A stretch of 63,315 bases of DNA from Lacticaseibacillus pantheris DSM 15945 = JCM 12539 = NBRC 106106 (GCF_001311175.1 NZ_BBAI01000011.1:1-63315), one strand, 5' to 3'. Positions 45,612 through 56,165 are shown, counted from the first letter of the stretch. The notes: generated by a model from the letters alone, not told the origin. Numbers and translations are program-made.

Positions 45612-46175
45612 ATGTCCAAAAAGGAAGGGCAACAGCCCGAATCAGGTGCTGACGTTGCGGACGACAATTTGCAACGTTCAGCGGAAGACTTGGAGCATTT
45701 GATTGATGCCGATAGTCCCGAAGCGGAGGCAACTAAGCAGTTGCAGGCCGAACGGGACGAGCTTGAGGATAATTACCTGCGCGCTGCGGCGGAAATCAAG
45801 AACATGAGCTCCCGCTTCAAGAAGGAGCGCGAACAGCTCGCCCGCTACGACGGACAAAAGGTCATCACGGCAATTTTGCCGTCACTGGATAACCTTGAAC
45901 GTGCCCTGGCGACGGAGGTTTCCGACCCCGCCGCCGAGCAGCTGAAGCAGGGGGTATCCATGGTGGCCAATCACCTGCAGCAGGCGCTCAAAGAAGCGGG
46001 TGTCAGCGAAGTAGAGGCTGCCGGGGCCACCTTTGACCCCACCATCCATCAGGCAGTGCAGACCGTCCCCGCGGACGACGAGCATCCGGCTGATACGGTG
46101 GCGCAGGTTCTGCAGAAGGGCTACCGCTTGCACGACCGGATTCTGCGTCCCGCCATGGTAGTTGTTGCTAAATAA
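45612..46175 (+). CDS. grpE: Nucleotide exchange factor GrpE
   Basis: GrpE releases ADP from DnaK. The intact 187-residue protein has an acidic N-terminus, a long coiled-coil region (about 40-110) and the C-terminal beta domain signature. That signature includes [16 protein letters not shown] and ending [16 protein letters not shown]. The ATG at 45612 follows AAAGGAG. It lies between hrcA and dnaK, as expected. Confidence 0.96.
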   Translation: MSKKEGQQPESGADVADDNLQRSAEDLEHLIDADSPEAEATKQLQAERDELEDNYLRAAAEIKNMSSRFKKEREQLARYDGQKVITAILPSLDNLERALATEVSDPAAEQLKQGVSMVANHLQQALKEAGVSEVEAAGATFDPTIHQAVQTVPADDEHPADTVAQVLQKGYRLHDRILRPAMVVVAK

Positions 46176-46207
46176 ATCAGTTAATCAAATTTAAGGAGTA
46201 AATCAAT

Positions 46208-48078
46208 ATGGCTAAAATTATTGGTATTGACTTGGGTACTACAAACAGTGCCGTCGCCGTTCTTGAAGGTGGCGAGCCAAAGATTATCACCAACCAGAAG
46301 GCAACCGGACGACACCGTCCGTTGTTTCCTTTAAGGATGGTGAAATTCAGGTCGGTGAAGTGGCTAAGCGTCAGGCTATCACGAACCCAGACACGATTAT
46401 TTCCATCAAGCGTCACATGGGTGAAGCCGGCTACAAGGTAACCGTTGGCGACAAGACCTACACGCCGCAGGAAATTTCGGCCATGATTTTGCAGTACATT
46501 AAGAAGTTCGCTGAAGACTACTTGGGCGAAGACGTCACTGAGGCCGTTATTACCGTCCCAGCGTACTTCAACGACAGCCAGCGGCAGGCAACTAAGGATG
46601 CCGGTAAGATTGCTGGTTTGGACGTTAAGCGGATTGTCAACGAACCAACTGCTTCCGCTTTGGCATACGGTTTGGACAAAGGTGATGCCGACGAAAAGGT
46701 GCTGGTTTACGACCTTGGTGGTGGTACCTTTGATGTTTCCATCCTGCAATTAGGTGACGGTGTCTTCGAAGTGCTGTCCACGAACGGTGATACCCACCTT
46801 GGTGGTGATGACTTTGATAACAAGATCATCGACTGGATGGTTGAAGGCTTCAAGGCTGACAATGGCGTTGACCTGTCCAAGGACAAGATGGCCATGCAAC
46901 GGTTGAAGGACGCGGCTGAAAAGGCGAAGAAGGACCTGTCTGGTGTTTCTCAGACCCAGATTTCCTTGCCGTTTATTTCCGCTGGCGCTAACGGCCCACT
47001 GCACTTGGAAAAGACCTTGACCCGGGCACAGTTTGACCAAATGACTGCTGACCTGGTTGAGAAGACCCGCGTACCCGTTGAGAACGCACTGAAGGATGCC
47101 GGCCTCTCCAATGGTGACATTGACAAGGTTATCCTGAATGGTGGTTCTACCCGTATTCCTGCGGTTCAGGACGCCGTTAAGAGCTGGACTGGCAAGGAAC
47201 CTGACCACTCCATCAACCCTGATGAAGCCGTTGCTTTGGGTGCCGCTATCCAGGGTGGTGTTATCTCCGGTGACGTGAAGGACGTCGTACTGCTTGACGT
47301 TACGCCACTTTCCCTGGGGATTGAAACCATGGGTGGTGTCTTCACTAAGCTGATCGACCGCAACACGACTATCCCTACCAGCAAGTCCCAGGTATTTAGT
47401 ACCGCTGCTGATAACCAGTCTGCCGTTGATATCCACGTGCTGCAGGGTGAACGCCCAATGGCCGCTGACAACAAGACTTTGGGTCGCTTCCAGTTGGCAG
47501 ATATCCCGGCCGCACCACGTGGCGTGCCACAAATCGAAGTTAAGTTCGACATCGATAAGAACGGTATCGTCCAGGTTTCCGCTAAGGATATGGGTACCGG
47601 CAAGTCCCAGAACATCACGATTAAGAGTTCGTCAGGCCTGTCCGACGACGAAATTGACCGGATGGTGAAGGAAGCCGAGGCCAACGCCGACGCCGACAAG
47701 AAGCGCAAAGACGAAGTTGACCTCAAGAACGAAGTTGACCAACTCTTGTTCCAGACCGACAAGACGTTGAAGGACGTTAAGGGTAAGGTTGATGACGCTG
47801 ACATCAAGAAGGCCGAAGACGCTCGTGATGAGCTGAAGAAGGCCCAGGAACAGAATGATGTTGACGCCATGAAGGACAAGAAGGACGCCCTGAACAAGAT
47901 TGTCCAAGACATGACCGTGAAGTTGTACCAGCAGGCTCAAGAGGCCCAGTCTGGTGCTGCGGGCGCAGACAGTGCAGCTGGCAGTGATGCTGGTAGCAGT
48001 GCTGACGGTGCCAACGGCAAGGACGATGACACCATCAACGGTGAATACACCGATACTAATGACGGTGACAAGAAGTAA
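46208..48078 (+). CDS. dnaK: Chaperone DnaK (1 apparent frameshift)
   Basis: Hsp70 chaperone. The ATPase domain opens [20 protein letters not shown] and includes [14 protein letters not shown] and [13 protein letters not shown]. The substrate-binding domain and a lid rich in Lys/Asp follow, ending in a Gly/Ala/Asp tail. Near 46293 one C is missing from AACCCAGAAGG, which hides [16 protein letters not shown]. The restored product is about 623 residues. The gene uses a strongly biased, translation-optimal codon set. A perfect 10-bp hairpin terminator separates it from dnaJ. Confidence 0.97.
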
Positions 48079-48093
48079 TATTCCTAGCAAACG

Positions 48094-48127
48094 GGCCAAG
48101 GCCGCTCATGGCGGGCCTTGGCCTTTT
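48094..48127 (+). terminator. Hairpin between dnaK and dnaJ
   Basis: GGCCAAGGCC pairs perfectly with GGCCTTGGCC and is followed by four T residues. It likely lowers dnaJ expression relative to dnaK. Confidence 0.8.
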
Positions 48128-48203
48128 GCTATGGAGCTACCTGTGGTAAATTAAGTAGGTATGTATTACAACAATTTGAAAACCCGATTTTGGGGAGGTC
48201 ATG

Positions 48204-49346
48204 ATGGCTGATAAAGATTACTACGAGACTTTAGGTGTTAGCCGGGACGCGAGCGAGGACGAAATTCGTAAGGCGTACCGCAAGATGTCTAAGAAGTACC
48301 ACCCAGATATCAACCACGAACCAGGCGCGGAAGAAAAGTTCAAGGAAATCAACGAAGCGTACTCCGTGCTGTCCGACCCGCAGAAGAAGGCCGCCTTTGA
48401 TCAGTACGGCAGTGCCGATGGTCCGCAGGGATTTGGTGGCGGTGCTGGCGGTCAAACGTACAGTGGCTTCGACGGCGGTGGCTTCGGTGGTTTCGACGAC
48501 ATTTTCAGCTCCTTCTTTGGTGGTGGCGCGCAGGGTGCTGGTACTCAGGCGCGTCAACGCCGGGGTGCCGACCTGCAGTACCGGATGGACCTCAAGTTTG
48601 AGGAGGCTGTCTTTGGCAAGACCGACAATATTAGTTACAACCGTCAGGGCCGTTGTCACGTCTGCAAGGGTACGGGGGCCAAAGATGGCGCGCAACCGCA
48701 GACCTGTAGCAAGTGTCACGGTGCCGGTTACATCACGGTAACGCGGCAGACCATGCTCGGCACGATGCAGTCCCGCGAAACCTGTGACGTCTGTGGCGGT
48801 ACTGGTAAGGAAATCAAGGACAAGTGTACTAACTGTCGTGGTACTGGTGTGGAACAGGAGCGTCACAGTATCGACGTGAAGGTGCCTGCTGGTGTTGACG
48901 ATGGTCAGCAGATGCGGCTTGATGGTGCTGGGGATGCTGGGCCCAACGGTGCGGCGTTCGGTGACCTGTACGTGGTATTCCGCGTGCAGCCAAGCAAGAA
49001 GTACGTGCGTGACGGTGCGGATATCTTGATGAATATGGACATCTCCTTTGCCCAGGCCGCCCTTGGTGACGAAGTGAAGGCGGATACGGTTCATGGACCC
49101 GTCCAGTTGAAGGTGCCAGCCGGTACGCAGACGGAGACCAAGATTCGTTTACGTGGCAAAGGCGCACCGCACCTGAACGGCAGTGGTACCGGTGACGAGA
49201 TTGTTACGGTGAAGATTCGGACGCCAAAGAAACTTAACCAGAAGCAGAAGGACGCATTAATGGCGTACGCCGCGGCTAGTGGCGACAAAGTTGAGCCGCA
49301 CGAAAGCAGTCTGTTCGACAAAATTCGTGATGCGTTCAATAAGTAA
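48204..49346 (+). CDS. dnaJ: Chaperone DnaJ
   Basis: Hsp40 co-chaperone that stimulates DnaK ATPase. The intact 380-residue protein has the J domain with the HPD motif (KYHPDI) and a Gly/Phe linker at about 75-120. Four zinc-binding CxxCxGxG repeats follow ([32 protein letters not shown]), then the C-terminal substrate domains. The second of two adjacent ATGs (48204) is better spaced from GGGAGG. Confidence 0.97.
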   Translation: MADKDYYETLGVSRDASEDEIRKAYRKMSKKYHPDINHEPGAEEKFKEINEAYSVLSDPQKKAAFDQYGSADGPQGFGGGAGGQTYSGFDGGGFGGFDDIFSSFFGGGAQGAGTQARQRRGADLQYRMDLKFEEAVFGKTDNISYNRQGRCHVCKGTGAKDGAQPQTCSKCHGAGYITVTRQTMLGTMQSRETCDVCGGTGKEIKDKCTNCRGTGVEQERHSIDVKVPAGVDDGQQMRLDGAGDAGPNGAAFGDLYVVFRVQPSKKYVRDGADILMNMDISFAQAALGDEVKADTVHGPVQLKVPAGTQTETKIRLRGKGAPHLNGSGTGDEIVTVKIRTPKKLNQKQKDALMAYAAASGDKVEPHESSLFDKIRDAFNK

Positions 49347-49353
49347 GTAGATT

Positions 49354-49399
49354 GTGGGCGTGGACAAAGCTAAAAATTTGTTCACGCCCACTTTTTTTT
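49354..49399 (+). terminator. Intrinsic terminator of the heat-shock operon
   Basis: GTGGGCGTG-ACAA pairs with TTGT-CACGCCCAC and ends in eight T residues. Confidence 0.92.
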
Positions 49400-49492
49400 C
49401 GGCAATTCGGGTAGCGTTTGCACCGGCAATAGTGGTAGTATGAATAGCGAACCACTTACAAAAGATAAGCGAAAAGATTGTGAGGTTAACGC

Positions 49493-51178
49493 ATGACAAA
49501 GAAATCAACGCAACGCTACGGTGCGGATATGATCGTGGACAGTTTGGCAAACCATGATGTTAAGTATGTATTTGGTATCCCTGGAGCCAAGATTGACCGG
49601 GTGTTTGAACGGTTGGAACATCCAGTTAATCCTAATGCTCCCCAACTCATCGTGGCGCGCCACGAACAAAATGCGGCGTTTATGGCGGCTGCAATCGGTC
49701 GGATTACGGGCAAACCAGGGGTAGTACTGACGACGTCGGGCCCTGGTGCGTCGAACTTGGCGACCGGATTGGTAACGGCGACGGCCGAGGGGGACCCGGT
49801 ACTCGCAATTTCTGGTCAGGTGCAGCGTGGTGACCTCCAGAGGTTGACACATCAAAGCATGCGGAACGCGCCTGTCTTTGAACCCATTACGAAATACTCG
49901 GTTGAAGTGCAGGATCCCGAAAACACGAGTGAAACCATTGCGAACGCCTACCGGGCCGCAGCGTCTGGTAAGCAGGGTGCTAGTTTTGTGTCCGTGCCAC
50001 AGGACGTGACCGACAGTCCCGTCACCACTGCTCCGATTAAGCGGTTAGCGGCCCCGAAACTCGGTCCGGCGTCTTTGAGCGAGATGACCAACCTGGCCCG
50101 GGCGATTAAGGAAGCCGAGCTGCCAGTATTACTGGTGGGCATGCGGGCCTCGTCCGCAGACGTGACGCGCGCCATCCGCGATCTGCTGGCAGTGAGCGAA
50201 CTGCCAGTGGTTGAAACCTTCCAGGGTGCGGGAATTATCAGTCACGAGCAGATCGATAATTTCTTTGGCCGTGTGGGGCTCTTCCGCAATCAGCCTGGGG
50301 ATGAGTTGCTTCAGCAGAGTGACCTGATCATTACTATTGGCTATGACCCAATTGAATACGAGCCCCGCAACTGGAACGCGGCAGCCGATGCGCGCATCGT
50401 CAACATTGATTCATTACCATCCGAGATTGATACGCACTTCCAGCCGGAGACGGAGCTAATTGGAGATATCGCGCAGACTTTGGACTTGTTGATTCCACTG
50501 ATGCGCGGATACCACGTTACGCCGGGGGCCAAGCACTTTCTGGACCACGAGCAGGAGCGAATTCAGCAACGTGACGAGCCGCCAGCAATCGCGCCTGACG
50601 CGACTTTGGCGCACCCACTCAGTATCATTCGTGAGCTCCAGGAACGCGTGAGCGACGATATGACGGTCACTGTCGACGTTGGGACGCATTACATTTGGAT
50701 GGCCCGGCACTTCCGCAGTTTTGAGCCACGTCACCTACTGTTCAGCAACGGGATGCAGACGTTGGGTGTGGCGTTGCCATGGGGGATTGCGGCGAGCTTG
50801 CTGCGGCCGGAGCACAAAGTAGTATCGGTGTCCGGTGACGGTGGTTTCCTATTTTCCGGGCAGGAGTTGGAGACGGCGGTGCGGCTGCACTCAAACTTGG
50901 TGCACATCATTTGGAATGATGGCCATTATGACATGGTGAAGTTCCAGGAGGAAATGAAGTACGGGCAGTCGGCGGGGGTCAATTTTGGCCCGGTTGACTT
51001 CGTGAAGTACGCGGAGAGTTTTGGCGCAAAGGGGTTGCGTGTGGACCACCCAGCTGATTTGGGGCGGGTGTTAGATGAGGCGTTCGCGACGGATGGCCCG
51101 GTTGTGGTTGATATTCCCGTGGATTATAGTGATAGTGAGGAATTGGGTAAGAGTATTTTGGAGGATCAGCTGTATTAG
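49493..51178 (+). CDS. alsS: Acetolactate synthase, catabolic (AlsS)
   Basis: ThDP-dependent enzyme joining two pyruvates to alpha-acetolactate, first step of acetoin formation. The 561-residue protein has the ThDP catalytic Glu in [15 protein letters not shown], the [18 protein letters not shown] metal/ThDP block with the [14 protein letters not shown] stretch, and no small regulatory subunit gene beside it. That, and alsD downstream, point to the catabolic rather than the valine-biosynthetic type. GAGG precedes the ATG. The stop codon is followed immediately by a family A repeat array that separates it from alsD. Confidence 0.93.
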   Translation: MTKKSTQRYGADMIVDSLANHDVKYVFGIPGAKIDRVFERLEHPVNPNAPQLIVARHEQNAAFMAAAIGRITGKPGVVLTTSGPGASNLATGLVTATAEGDPVLAISGQVQRGDLQRLTHQSMRNAPVFEPITKYSVEVQDPENTSETIANAYRAAASGKQGASFVSVPQDVTDSPVTTAPIKRLAAPKLGPASLSEMTNLARAIKEAELPVLLVGMRASSADVTRAIRDLLAVSELPVVETFQGAGIISHEQIDNFFGRVGLFRNQPGDELLQQSDLIITIGYDPIEYEPRNWNAAADARIVNIDSLPSEIDTHFQPETELIGDIAQTLDLLIPLMRGYHVTPGAKHFLDHEQERIQQRDEPPAIAPDATLAHPLSIIRELQERVSDDMTVTVDVGTHYIWMARHFRSFEPRHLLFSNGMQTLGVALPWGIAASLLRPEHKVVSVSGDGGFLFSGQELETAVRLHSNLVHIIWNDGHYDMVKFQEEMKYGQSAGVNFGPVDFVKYAESFGAKGLRVDHPADLGRVLDEAFATDGPVVVDIPVDYSDSEELGKSILEDQLY

Positions 51179-51298
51179 AGAGAGCGGAGCCCCGCGGTTA
51201 GAAACTGGAGCGTAACTTGCTACGGCGGTGAAGCCCGGGTTTGGCTTCATTGCGTAGCGGGTTACGCGCAAGTTTCTGCGGGGCGCAGCTCGTTTTAG
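51179..51298 (+). repeat. Family A hairpin repeat, copy A4
   Basis: It starts at the base after the alsS stop. The outer stem uses GAGCCCCGC and GCGGGGCGC. The inner arms are GCGTAACTTGCTACG and CGTAGCGGGTTACGC, whose two non-Watson-Crick positions are U-G in this orientation. The loop core is CCCGGGTTTGG. Confidence 0.85.
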
Positions 51299-51428
51299 AG
51301 GCAGAGAGCGGAGCAGGCCGTTTAGAAAGCAGAGCATAAGTTACTAACACCGAAAGGCCCGCACTTGGCCTTTTGGTGTTAGTAGCTTATGCGTCACTTT
51401 CTGGCCTGCGCAGCTCGTTTAAATAAGT
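51299..51428 (+). repeat. Family A hairpin repeat, copy A5
   Basis: Outer stem GCAGGCC/GGCCTGC, inner arms GCATAAGTTACTAACACC and GGTGTTAGTAGCTTATGC (one U-G pair), loop core CCCGCACTTGG. It is tandem with A4. Confidence 0.85.
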
Positions 51429-51660
51429 ACGACTAACGCGGGAGCACCGTAGCATTTACCGCCAAAGAAACGGACCCGGTTTTGGCCTTTTGGTTGGAGT
51501 TGCTTATGCGGCGTCTTCTGGCCTGCGCAGCTCGTTTTAAAACGCACAACTAACGCGGGAGCGCCGTAGTATTTACCGGTAAGGGAACGAACTCGTTTTT
51601 GGCCTTTTAGTGGTAGTAACTTATGTGGCGTCTTCTGGCCTGCGCAGTTAATCTCAATAA
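51429..51660 (+). repeat. Two tandem family A right-half units (A6, A7)
   Basis: Each unit of about 115 bases begins near CTAACGCGGGAGC, contains GTAG-ATTTACC and ends with CTTCTGGCCTGCGCAG. They lack the left arm, so they look like decayed or recombined copies that extend the array. Confidence 0.75.
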
Positions 51661-51712
51661 GCACATGTACCGTGGAGGACAGCGGCTTTCCCCATGCAGA
51701 ACCCGTTCGCAC

Positions 51713-51740
51713 TTGCCTTTTGCGAATAGTACCCTAATAT
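51713..51740 (+). promoter_or_regulatory. Possible promoter of alsD
   Basis: TTGCCT (51713-51718), 16 bases, TAATAT (51735-51740), just after the repeat array. It would let alsD be expressed apart from alsS. Confidence 0.4.
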
Positions 51741-51774
51741 ACCCATTCCAATACCAACCACATCAAAGAAAGAA

Positions 51775-52503
51775 GTGTCAACAGTGTCCAAGAATACGCA
51801 AACCTTATATCAGCACGGAACTTTAGCCTTACTTGTTCCAGGCTTACTTGCCGGTACGCAGACCATTGGTGAACTCATGCATCACGGCGATACAGGTATC
51901 GGAACGTTAACCGGGCTTGATGGTGAATTAATCATGCGTGCGGGTCAGGTCTACCAGGTAAATGCGGATGGCCATGTCCGGATTGTTGGTCCAGAAGAGC
52001 AGGTACCGTTCGCAAACGTTCACTACCAGGACGATCGTGCCGTTGGTAAAATTACCGACCAAAACTTTGCTGGAATCAAGGCGACGATTCTGCAAGTGAT
52101 GGGCACGAGTAATGTGTTCTACGCTGTTCGGTTGGTGGGGGAGTTTGACCAAGTACAGACGCGAGCTGTTCGTGGTACCCAGCAGCCGCCTTTTGGCACC
52201 CTGGCCGAGACTGCTAAAGCCCAGTCGGTGTTTAACGCTACGGACATTGCAGGGACGTTGTCGGGATATTATTCCCCGGCAATCTATGGTGGGGCTACGT
52301 CCCCAGGTTTCCACCTGCATTTCTTAGACGACGAGCCGACCTTTGGCGGTCATGTATTGGATGCAAAGGTACGCAGGGCGACTTTGTACTTGCAAGAATT
52401 CACTGACCTGCAGCTACATTTGCCTACGGGTAACGAACAATTTCGTCAAGAGCAGTTTAATACTGATGAAGTGCTCCGGGATATTAATCAGGCCGAAAAT
52501 TAA
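51775..52503 (+). CDS. alsD: Alpha-acetolactate decarboxylase
   Basis: Converts acetolactate to acetoin, completing the path begun by alsS. The 242-residue protein has the family N-terminus (LYQHGTLALLVPGLLAGT), GIGTLTGLDGELI, and the zinc-ligand region GFHLHFLDDEPTFGGHVLD. The start is a GTG at 51775 or at 51784, with only an AAAGAAAG stretch upstream, so the initiation site is uncertain. Intact. Confidence 0.92.
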   Translation: MSTVSKNTQTLYQHGTLALLVPGLLAGTQTIGELMHHGDTGIGTLTGLDGELIMRAGQVYQVNADGHVRIVGPEEQVPFANVHYQDDRAVGKITDQNFAGIKATILQVMGTSNVFYAVRLVGEFDQVQTRAVRGTQQPPFGTLAETAKAQSVFNATDIAGTLSGYYSPAIYGGATSPGFHLHFLDDEPTFGGHVLDAKVRRATLYLQEFTDLQLHLPTGNEQFRQEQFNTDEVLRDINQAEN

Positions 52504-52509
52504 GTTAAT

Positions 52510-52562
52510 CAAAGCAGCAGTACGAATCGTTGCCTATCTGGCGCGGCTCGTGCTGCTTTAAT
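52510..52562 (+). terminator. Likely terminator of alsD
   Basis: AAAGCAGC-GTACGA and TCGTG-CTGCTTT pair across an inner loop; the T-tract is short (TTTAATTT). Confidence 0.6.
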
Positions 52563-52718
52563 TTGTAGTTTTTAAATGCTTAAAACTTAGGTATAATCAG
52601 ATTGACGATTGTTTTGGCCGGCCAATTTGCTAGAGAATATCGCGACAACTTTGCCCGGTAACCTAACATTGTATGTCGCGGCTAATCCCCGGACCACCCG
52701 TGGCTGCACTATCTTTGG

Positions 52719-52724
52719 TATAAT
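52719..52724 (+). promoter_or_regulatory. Extended -10 promoter of lepA
   Basis: TGGTATAAT with no convincing -35 box, 43 bases before the lepA start. Confidence 0.45.
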
Positions 52725-52766
52725 GGTCATCAGTGATGTACTTGAACAGAAAGCGGGAACTAATTA

Positions 52767-54604
52767 ATGAACTTCGACGAAATGCGTGAGCGTCAAAAAC
52801 ACATTCGTAATTTTTCCATTATTGCGCACATTGACCACGGCAAGAGTACGTTGGCGGACCGAATTCTGGAATTAACGGATACGGTCTCCGAGCGCGATAT
52901 GCAGGCGCAGGTACTGGATGATATGCCGCTGGAACGGGAGCGGGGAATTACCATCAAGCTGAACGCGGTGGAACTGACCTACCATGCTCAGGATGGCGAA
53001 GACTATATTTTTCACCTCATCGATACTCCGGGGCACGTGGACTTCACCTACGAAGTTAGCCGTAGCTTGGCCGCGTGTGAGGGTGCCTTACTATTGGTTG
53101 ATGCTTCCCAGGGGGTTCAGGCCCAAACGCTGGCGAACACTTACCTGGCTTTGGACGACGACCTGGAGATCGTACCCATTATTAACAAAGTGGACCTGCC
53201 GAGTGCGCAGCCCGACATGGTGCGCGAGGAATTGGAAGAGATGATTGGCTTGGACGGCGACGACGCACTGATGGCGAGTGCGAAGACCGGCCTGGGCGTG
53301 GAAAATATTCTCGAGCACATCGTGACGGATATTCCCGCACCGACTGGTGACGTTGAGGCTCCGCTCAAGGCGTTGATTTTTGATTCTGTCTATGATGCTT
53401 ACCGGGGTGTGGTGCTCAACGTGCGGGTGCACGACGGATCGGTGAAAGTGGGCGATCGCATCCAATTGATGAGTAATGGCAAAACCTTCGAAGTAACAGA
53501 AGTGGGTGTAATGTCGCCAAAGTCCGTTAAGCGGGACGCCCTGATGGCAGGGGACGTGGGTTACATTACGGCTGCAATTAAAACTATTCAGGACACGCGG
53601 GTTGGTGATACGGTGACGCTGGCGGACCGACCGGCCGAGCACGCCCTCAAAGGATACCGTCAGATTCAGCCGATGGTTTACTCTGGGGTCTTCCCGGTGG
53701 ATAACGCCAAGTTGGGGATTTACGCGAAGCGCTCGAAAAACTGCAGCTGAATGACGCGTCCTTGGAGTTTGAACCCGAAAACAGTCAGGCGCTCGGATTT
53801 GGTTTCCGTGTCGGTTTTCTGGGGTTGTTGCACATGGACGTGGTGCAGGAGCGGCTGGAACGTGAATTTAACCTTGATCTAATTATGACCGCACCATCAG
53901 TGGACTATCACATTATGCGCACGGATGGTTCCGAGGAAACAATCGACAATCCGGCGGCTATGCCGGACGCGAGTGAAGTCAAAGAAATCCAGGAACCCTA
54001 CGTGAAGGCGCAAATCATGGTGCCAAACGATTACGTTGGGCCGGTGATGGAACTTTGCCAACGCAAGCGGGGCGACTTTGTGACCATGGACTACCTGGAT
54101 AAGTACCGGGTGAGCGTGGTGTACGACATGCCATTATCCGAAATTATCTACGATTTCTTTGACGACCTGAAAAGTAGCACCAAGGGTTACGCAAGCTTAG
54201 ATTACGACCTGATTGGTTACCGGGAAAGTGACCTGGTTAAAATGGACATTCTGCTCAATGGTGATCCCGTTGATGCCCTCAGTACGATTGTGCACCGCGA
54301 CTTTGCGTACGAACGTGGCCGTGGCGTGGTTGCCCAACTCAAGGAAACAATCCCGCGGCAGATGTTTGATGTGCCAATTCAGGCGGCGCTCGGAACAAAG
54401 GTAATTGCCCGCTCAACGGTCAAGGCTTACCGCAAGGACGTAACCGCCCGGATACACACGGGTGACCCCGACCGGCGCGCCAAGTTGCTGGACAAGCAGA
54501 AGCGGGGTAAAAAGCGGATGAAGGCCGTGGGCTCAGTCGATGTCCCGCAGGAAGCGTTCATGTCACTTTTGAAGGTTAAGGACGAGAATACACGCGGAAA
54601 ATAG
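52767..54604 (+). CDS. lepA: Elongation factor 4 (LepA) (1 apparent frameshift)
   Basis: Ribosomal GTPase EF4, which acts on stalled or misassembled ribosomes. The G domain has [25 protein letters not shown] and NKVDLP. The unique C-terminal domain ends [19 protein letters not shown], the LepA hallmark. Near 53714 one base is missing in AAGTT-GGGGAT; restoring it gives [14 protein letters not shown]. The full product is about 612 residues. In related genomes it follows dnaJ directly; here alsS and alsD lie between. Confidence 0.95.
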
Positions 54605-54675
54605 GCGTTGTGAGTGCGCGGACTTTCGGAAGCAAAGCTATAAACATCAGCATGGTTATCAGCGTTACTTTTAAC

Positions 54676-54708
54676 TGGGCAGCTATCTACGGCTGTCCAT
54701 TTTTTTAG
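54676..54708 (+). terminator. Intrinsic terminator after lepA
   Basis: GGGCAGC pairs with GCTGTCC (one G-U), followed by A and a run of T residues. Confidence 0.8.
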
Positions 54709-54723
54709 CCAATACTAATAAGA

Positions 54724-54752
54724 TTTATTTACTGACAGAGATAAGATATACT
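54724..54752 (+). promoter_or_regulatory. Possible promoter of the small peptide gene
   Basis: TTTATT, 17 bases, TATACT (54747-54752). The predicted transcript has a leader of about 120 bases before the peptide start at 54882. Confidence 0.45.
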
Positions 54753-54881
54753 CTTAACTATGGTCACACCATACGGGTAGCTCTCGTCGTTGCCTAGCAG
54801 TTTTAGGTGGCACACACCCTTCACAAATCATTTGGACTGGAGGTGTAGCCATGCTAAATTGGAACGACTGGAGGGGACGTG

Positions 54882-54968
54882 ATGGTCCAAGCGGCCATTG
54901 CTTTGCTGATTGTGGCACGAGCAGCCTATTGGTTTGCCCGTGCATATCAGCAAATAAAAAAAAGCTAA
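54882..54968 (+). CDS. Small hydrophobic peptide, candidate type I toxin
   Basis: A 28-codon frame with a strong ribosome site (GGAGGGG, five bases before the ATG). The peptide has a hydrophobic core (AAIALLIV), then ARAAYWFARAY and a basic end (QQIKKS), the build of membrane-acting type I toxins. I do not recognise a named family. Caution: an A8 run ends the frame, so a length error would alter the last residues. An upstream ATG at 54851 with its own good ribosome site is in another frame; one extra G in the 54873-54876 run would fuse the two into a 38-residue peptide. An antisense RNA overlaps its end. Confidence 0.5.
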   Translation: MVQAAIALLIVARAAYWFARAYQQIKKS

Positions 54969-55047
54969 CCACAAGGGTTAGCCCACCAAAAGTCATCCAG
55001 ACTGTGTCGGGGTCACTGGGGGTCCATCCCGGTGGCTCCTTTTTCAC
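54956..55047 (-). ncRNA. Candidate antisense RNA opposing the small peptide gene
   Basis: On the minus strand a strong promoter (TTGAGT at 55082-55077, 17 bases, TATAAT at 55059-55054) would start a transcript near 55047. A perfect GCTAACC/GGTTAGC hairpin (54964-54982) followed by eight U residues ends it inside the last codons of the peptide gene. The resulting RNA of about 92 bases would pair with the 3' half of the peptide mRNA, the arrangement known from Fst, TxpA and BsrG type I systems. Confidence 0.55.
55014..55044 (+). terminator. Plus-strand terminator of the small peptide transcript
   Basis: CACTGGG pairs with CCCGGTG (one G-U), then GCTCC and five T residues, just before the antisense promoter. 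Confidence 0.55.
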
Positions 55048-55178
55048 AGGTTGATTATACCAAATGATATTCAACCACTCAAATCGTTTGGAACGAGTGC
55101 TTGTGACCGTAACGAGAACTGTTATGTTTGCGCAAAAAGATTACTAGAACGACAAAATCGATTGTCTGGTGATGCCCC

Positions 55179-55207
55179 TTGCTTTTGGCAAGTAAAACCG
55201 CTATCCT
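55179..55207 (+). promoter_or_regulatory. Possible promoter of the pyr operon
   Basis: TTGCTT (55179-55184), 17 bases, TATCCT (55202-55207), shortly before the first PyrR loop. TTGTGA/TATGTT at 55101-55128 is an alternative. Confidence 0.4.
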
Positions 55208-55225
55208 TAACTCAATTAAACAAGT

Positions 55226-55317
55226 CCTTTAAAAACAGTCCCGTGAGGCTGCAAAGGAATCGGCGTCAACATTGGACGCAGAGTACCTATCATCCTCACG
55301 GTGGTAGGTATTTTTTT
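55226..55317 (+). promoter_or_regulatory. PyrR-dependent attenuator before pyrR
   Basis: CCTTT and AAAGG close a stem carrying the PyrR-binding loop AGTCCCGTGAGGCT (55237-55250), a match to the known ARUCCNGNGAGGYU. Downstream TACCTATCA pairs with TGGTAGGTA and seven T residues follow: a terminator. With UMP-bound PyrR the loop is held and transcription stops; without it, antitermination allows readthrough. Confidence 0.92.
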
Positions 55318-55354
55318 GTGGCTTGGCTTTATACCAAAAATGGAGGAGGTAGTG

Positions 55355-55891
<537 letters not shown>

Positions 55892-55900
55892 TTGATCCAG

Positions 55901-56004
55901 ACAATTTAATTGACTCCAGAGAGAGCCAGAATTGTGGTGGTGGCTGTTTAGCGCAGCCGGAACTACATTGGCGCACTCTCGAGATGAGGGGGCGCCTTTT
56001 TTTT
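55901..56004 (+). promoter_or_regulatory. Second PyrR-type attenuator, before pyrB
   Basis: ACAATT and AATTGT close a stem whose loop reads ACTCCAGAGAGAGCC (55913-55927). It resembles the PyrR consensus with one extra A. A terminator follows: GGCGC (55970-55974) pairs with GCGCC (55992-55996), then eight T residues. This is the expected pyrR-pyrB position of a second control point. Confidence 0.78.
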
Positions 56005-56165
56005 AGAGAGCGGAGCAGGCCGTTTAGAAGGCAGAGGGCGGAGCAAGGCGGTTAGAAAGCAGAGCATAAGGTACTCAGACCGAAAGGCCCGGGTTTGGCC
56101 TTTGGGTTTGAGTGCCTTATGCGTCGCTTTCTGCCTTGCGCAGCCCGTTTCAATAAGTACGAGTA
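56005..56165 (+). repeat. Family A repeats: partial A8 and complete A9
   Basis: A left-arm fragment (GAGAGCGGAGCAGGCCG) directly follows the attenuator T-tract. It is followed by a complete hairpin with outer stem GCAAGGC/GCCTTGC and inner arms GCATAAGGTACTC and GAGTGCCTTATGC (one U-G pair). The loop core is CCCGGGTTTGG. Confidence 0.82.

Noticed and set aside
48231..49094. Long minus-strand open frame opposite dnaJ
   Set aside because: A codon-bias shadow; no ribosome site or homology, and dnaJ is clear on the plus strand.
51179..51660. CRISPR-like spacing of the family A array
   Set aside because: The units are hairpins with variable self-complementary arms, not identical repeats with unique spacers.
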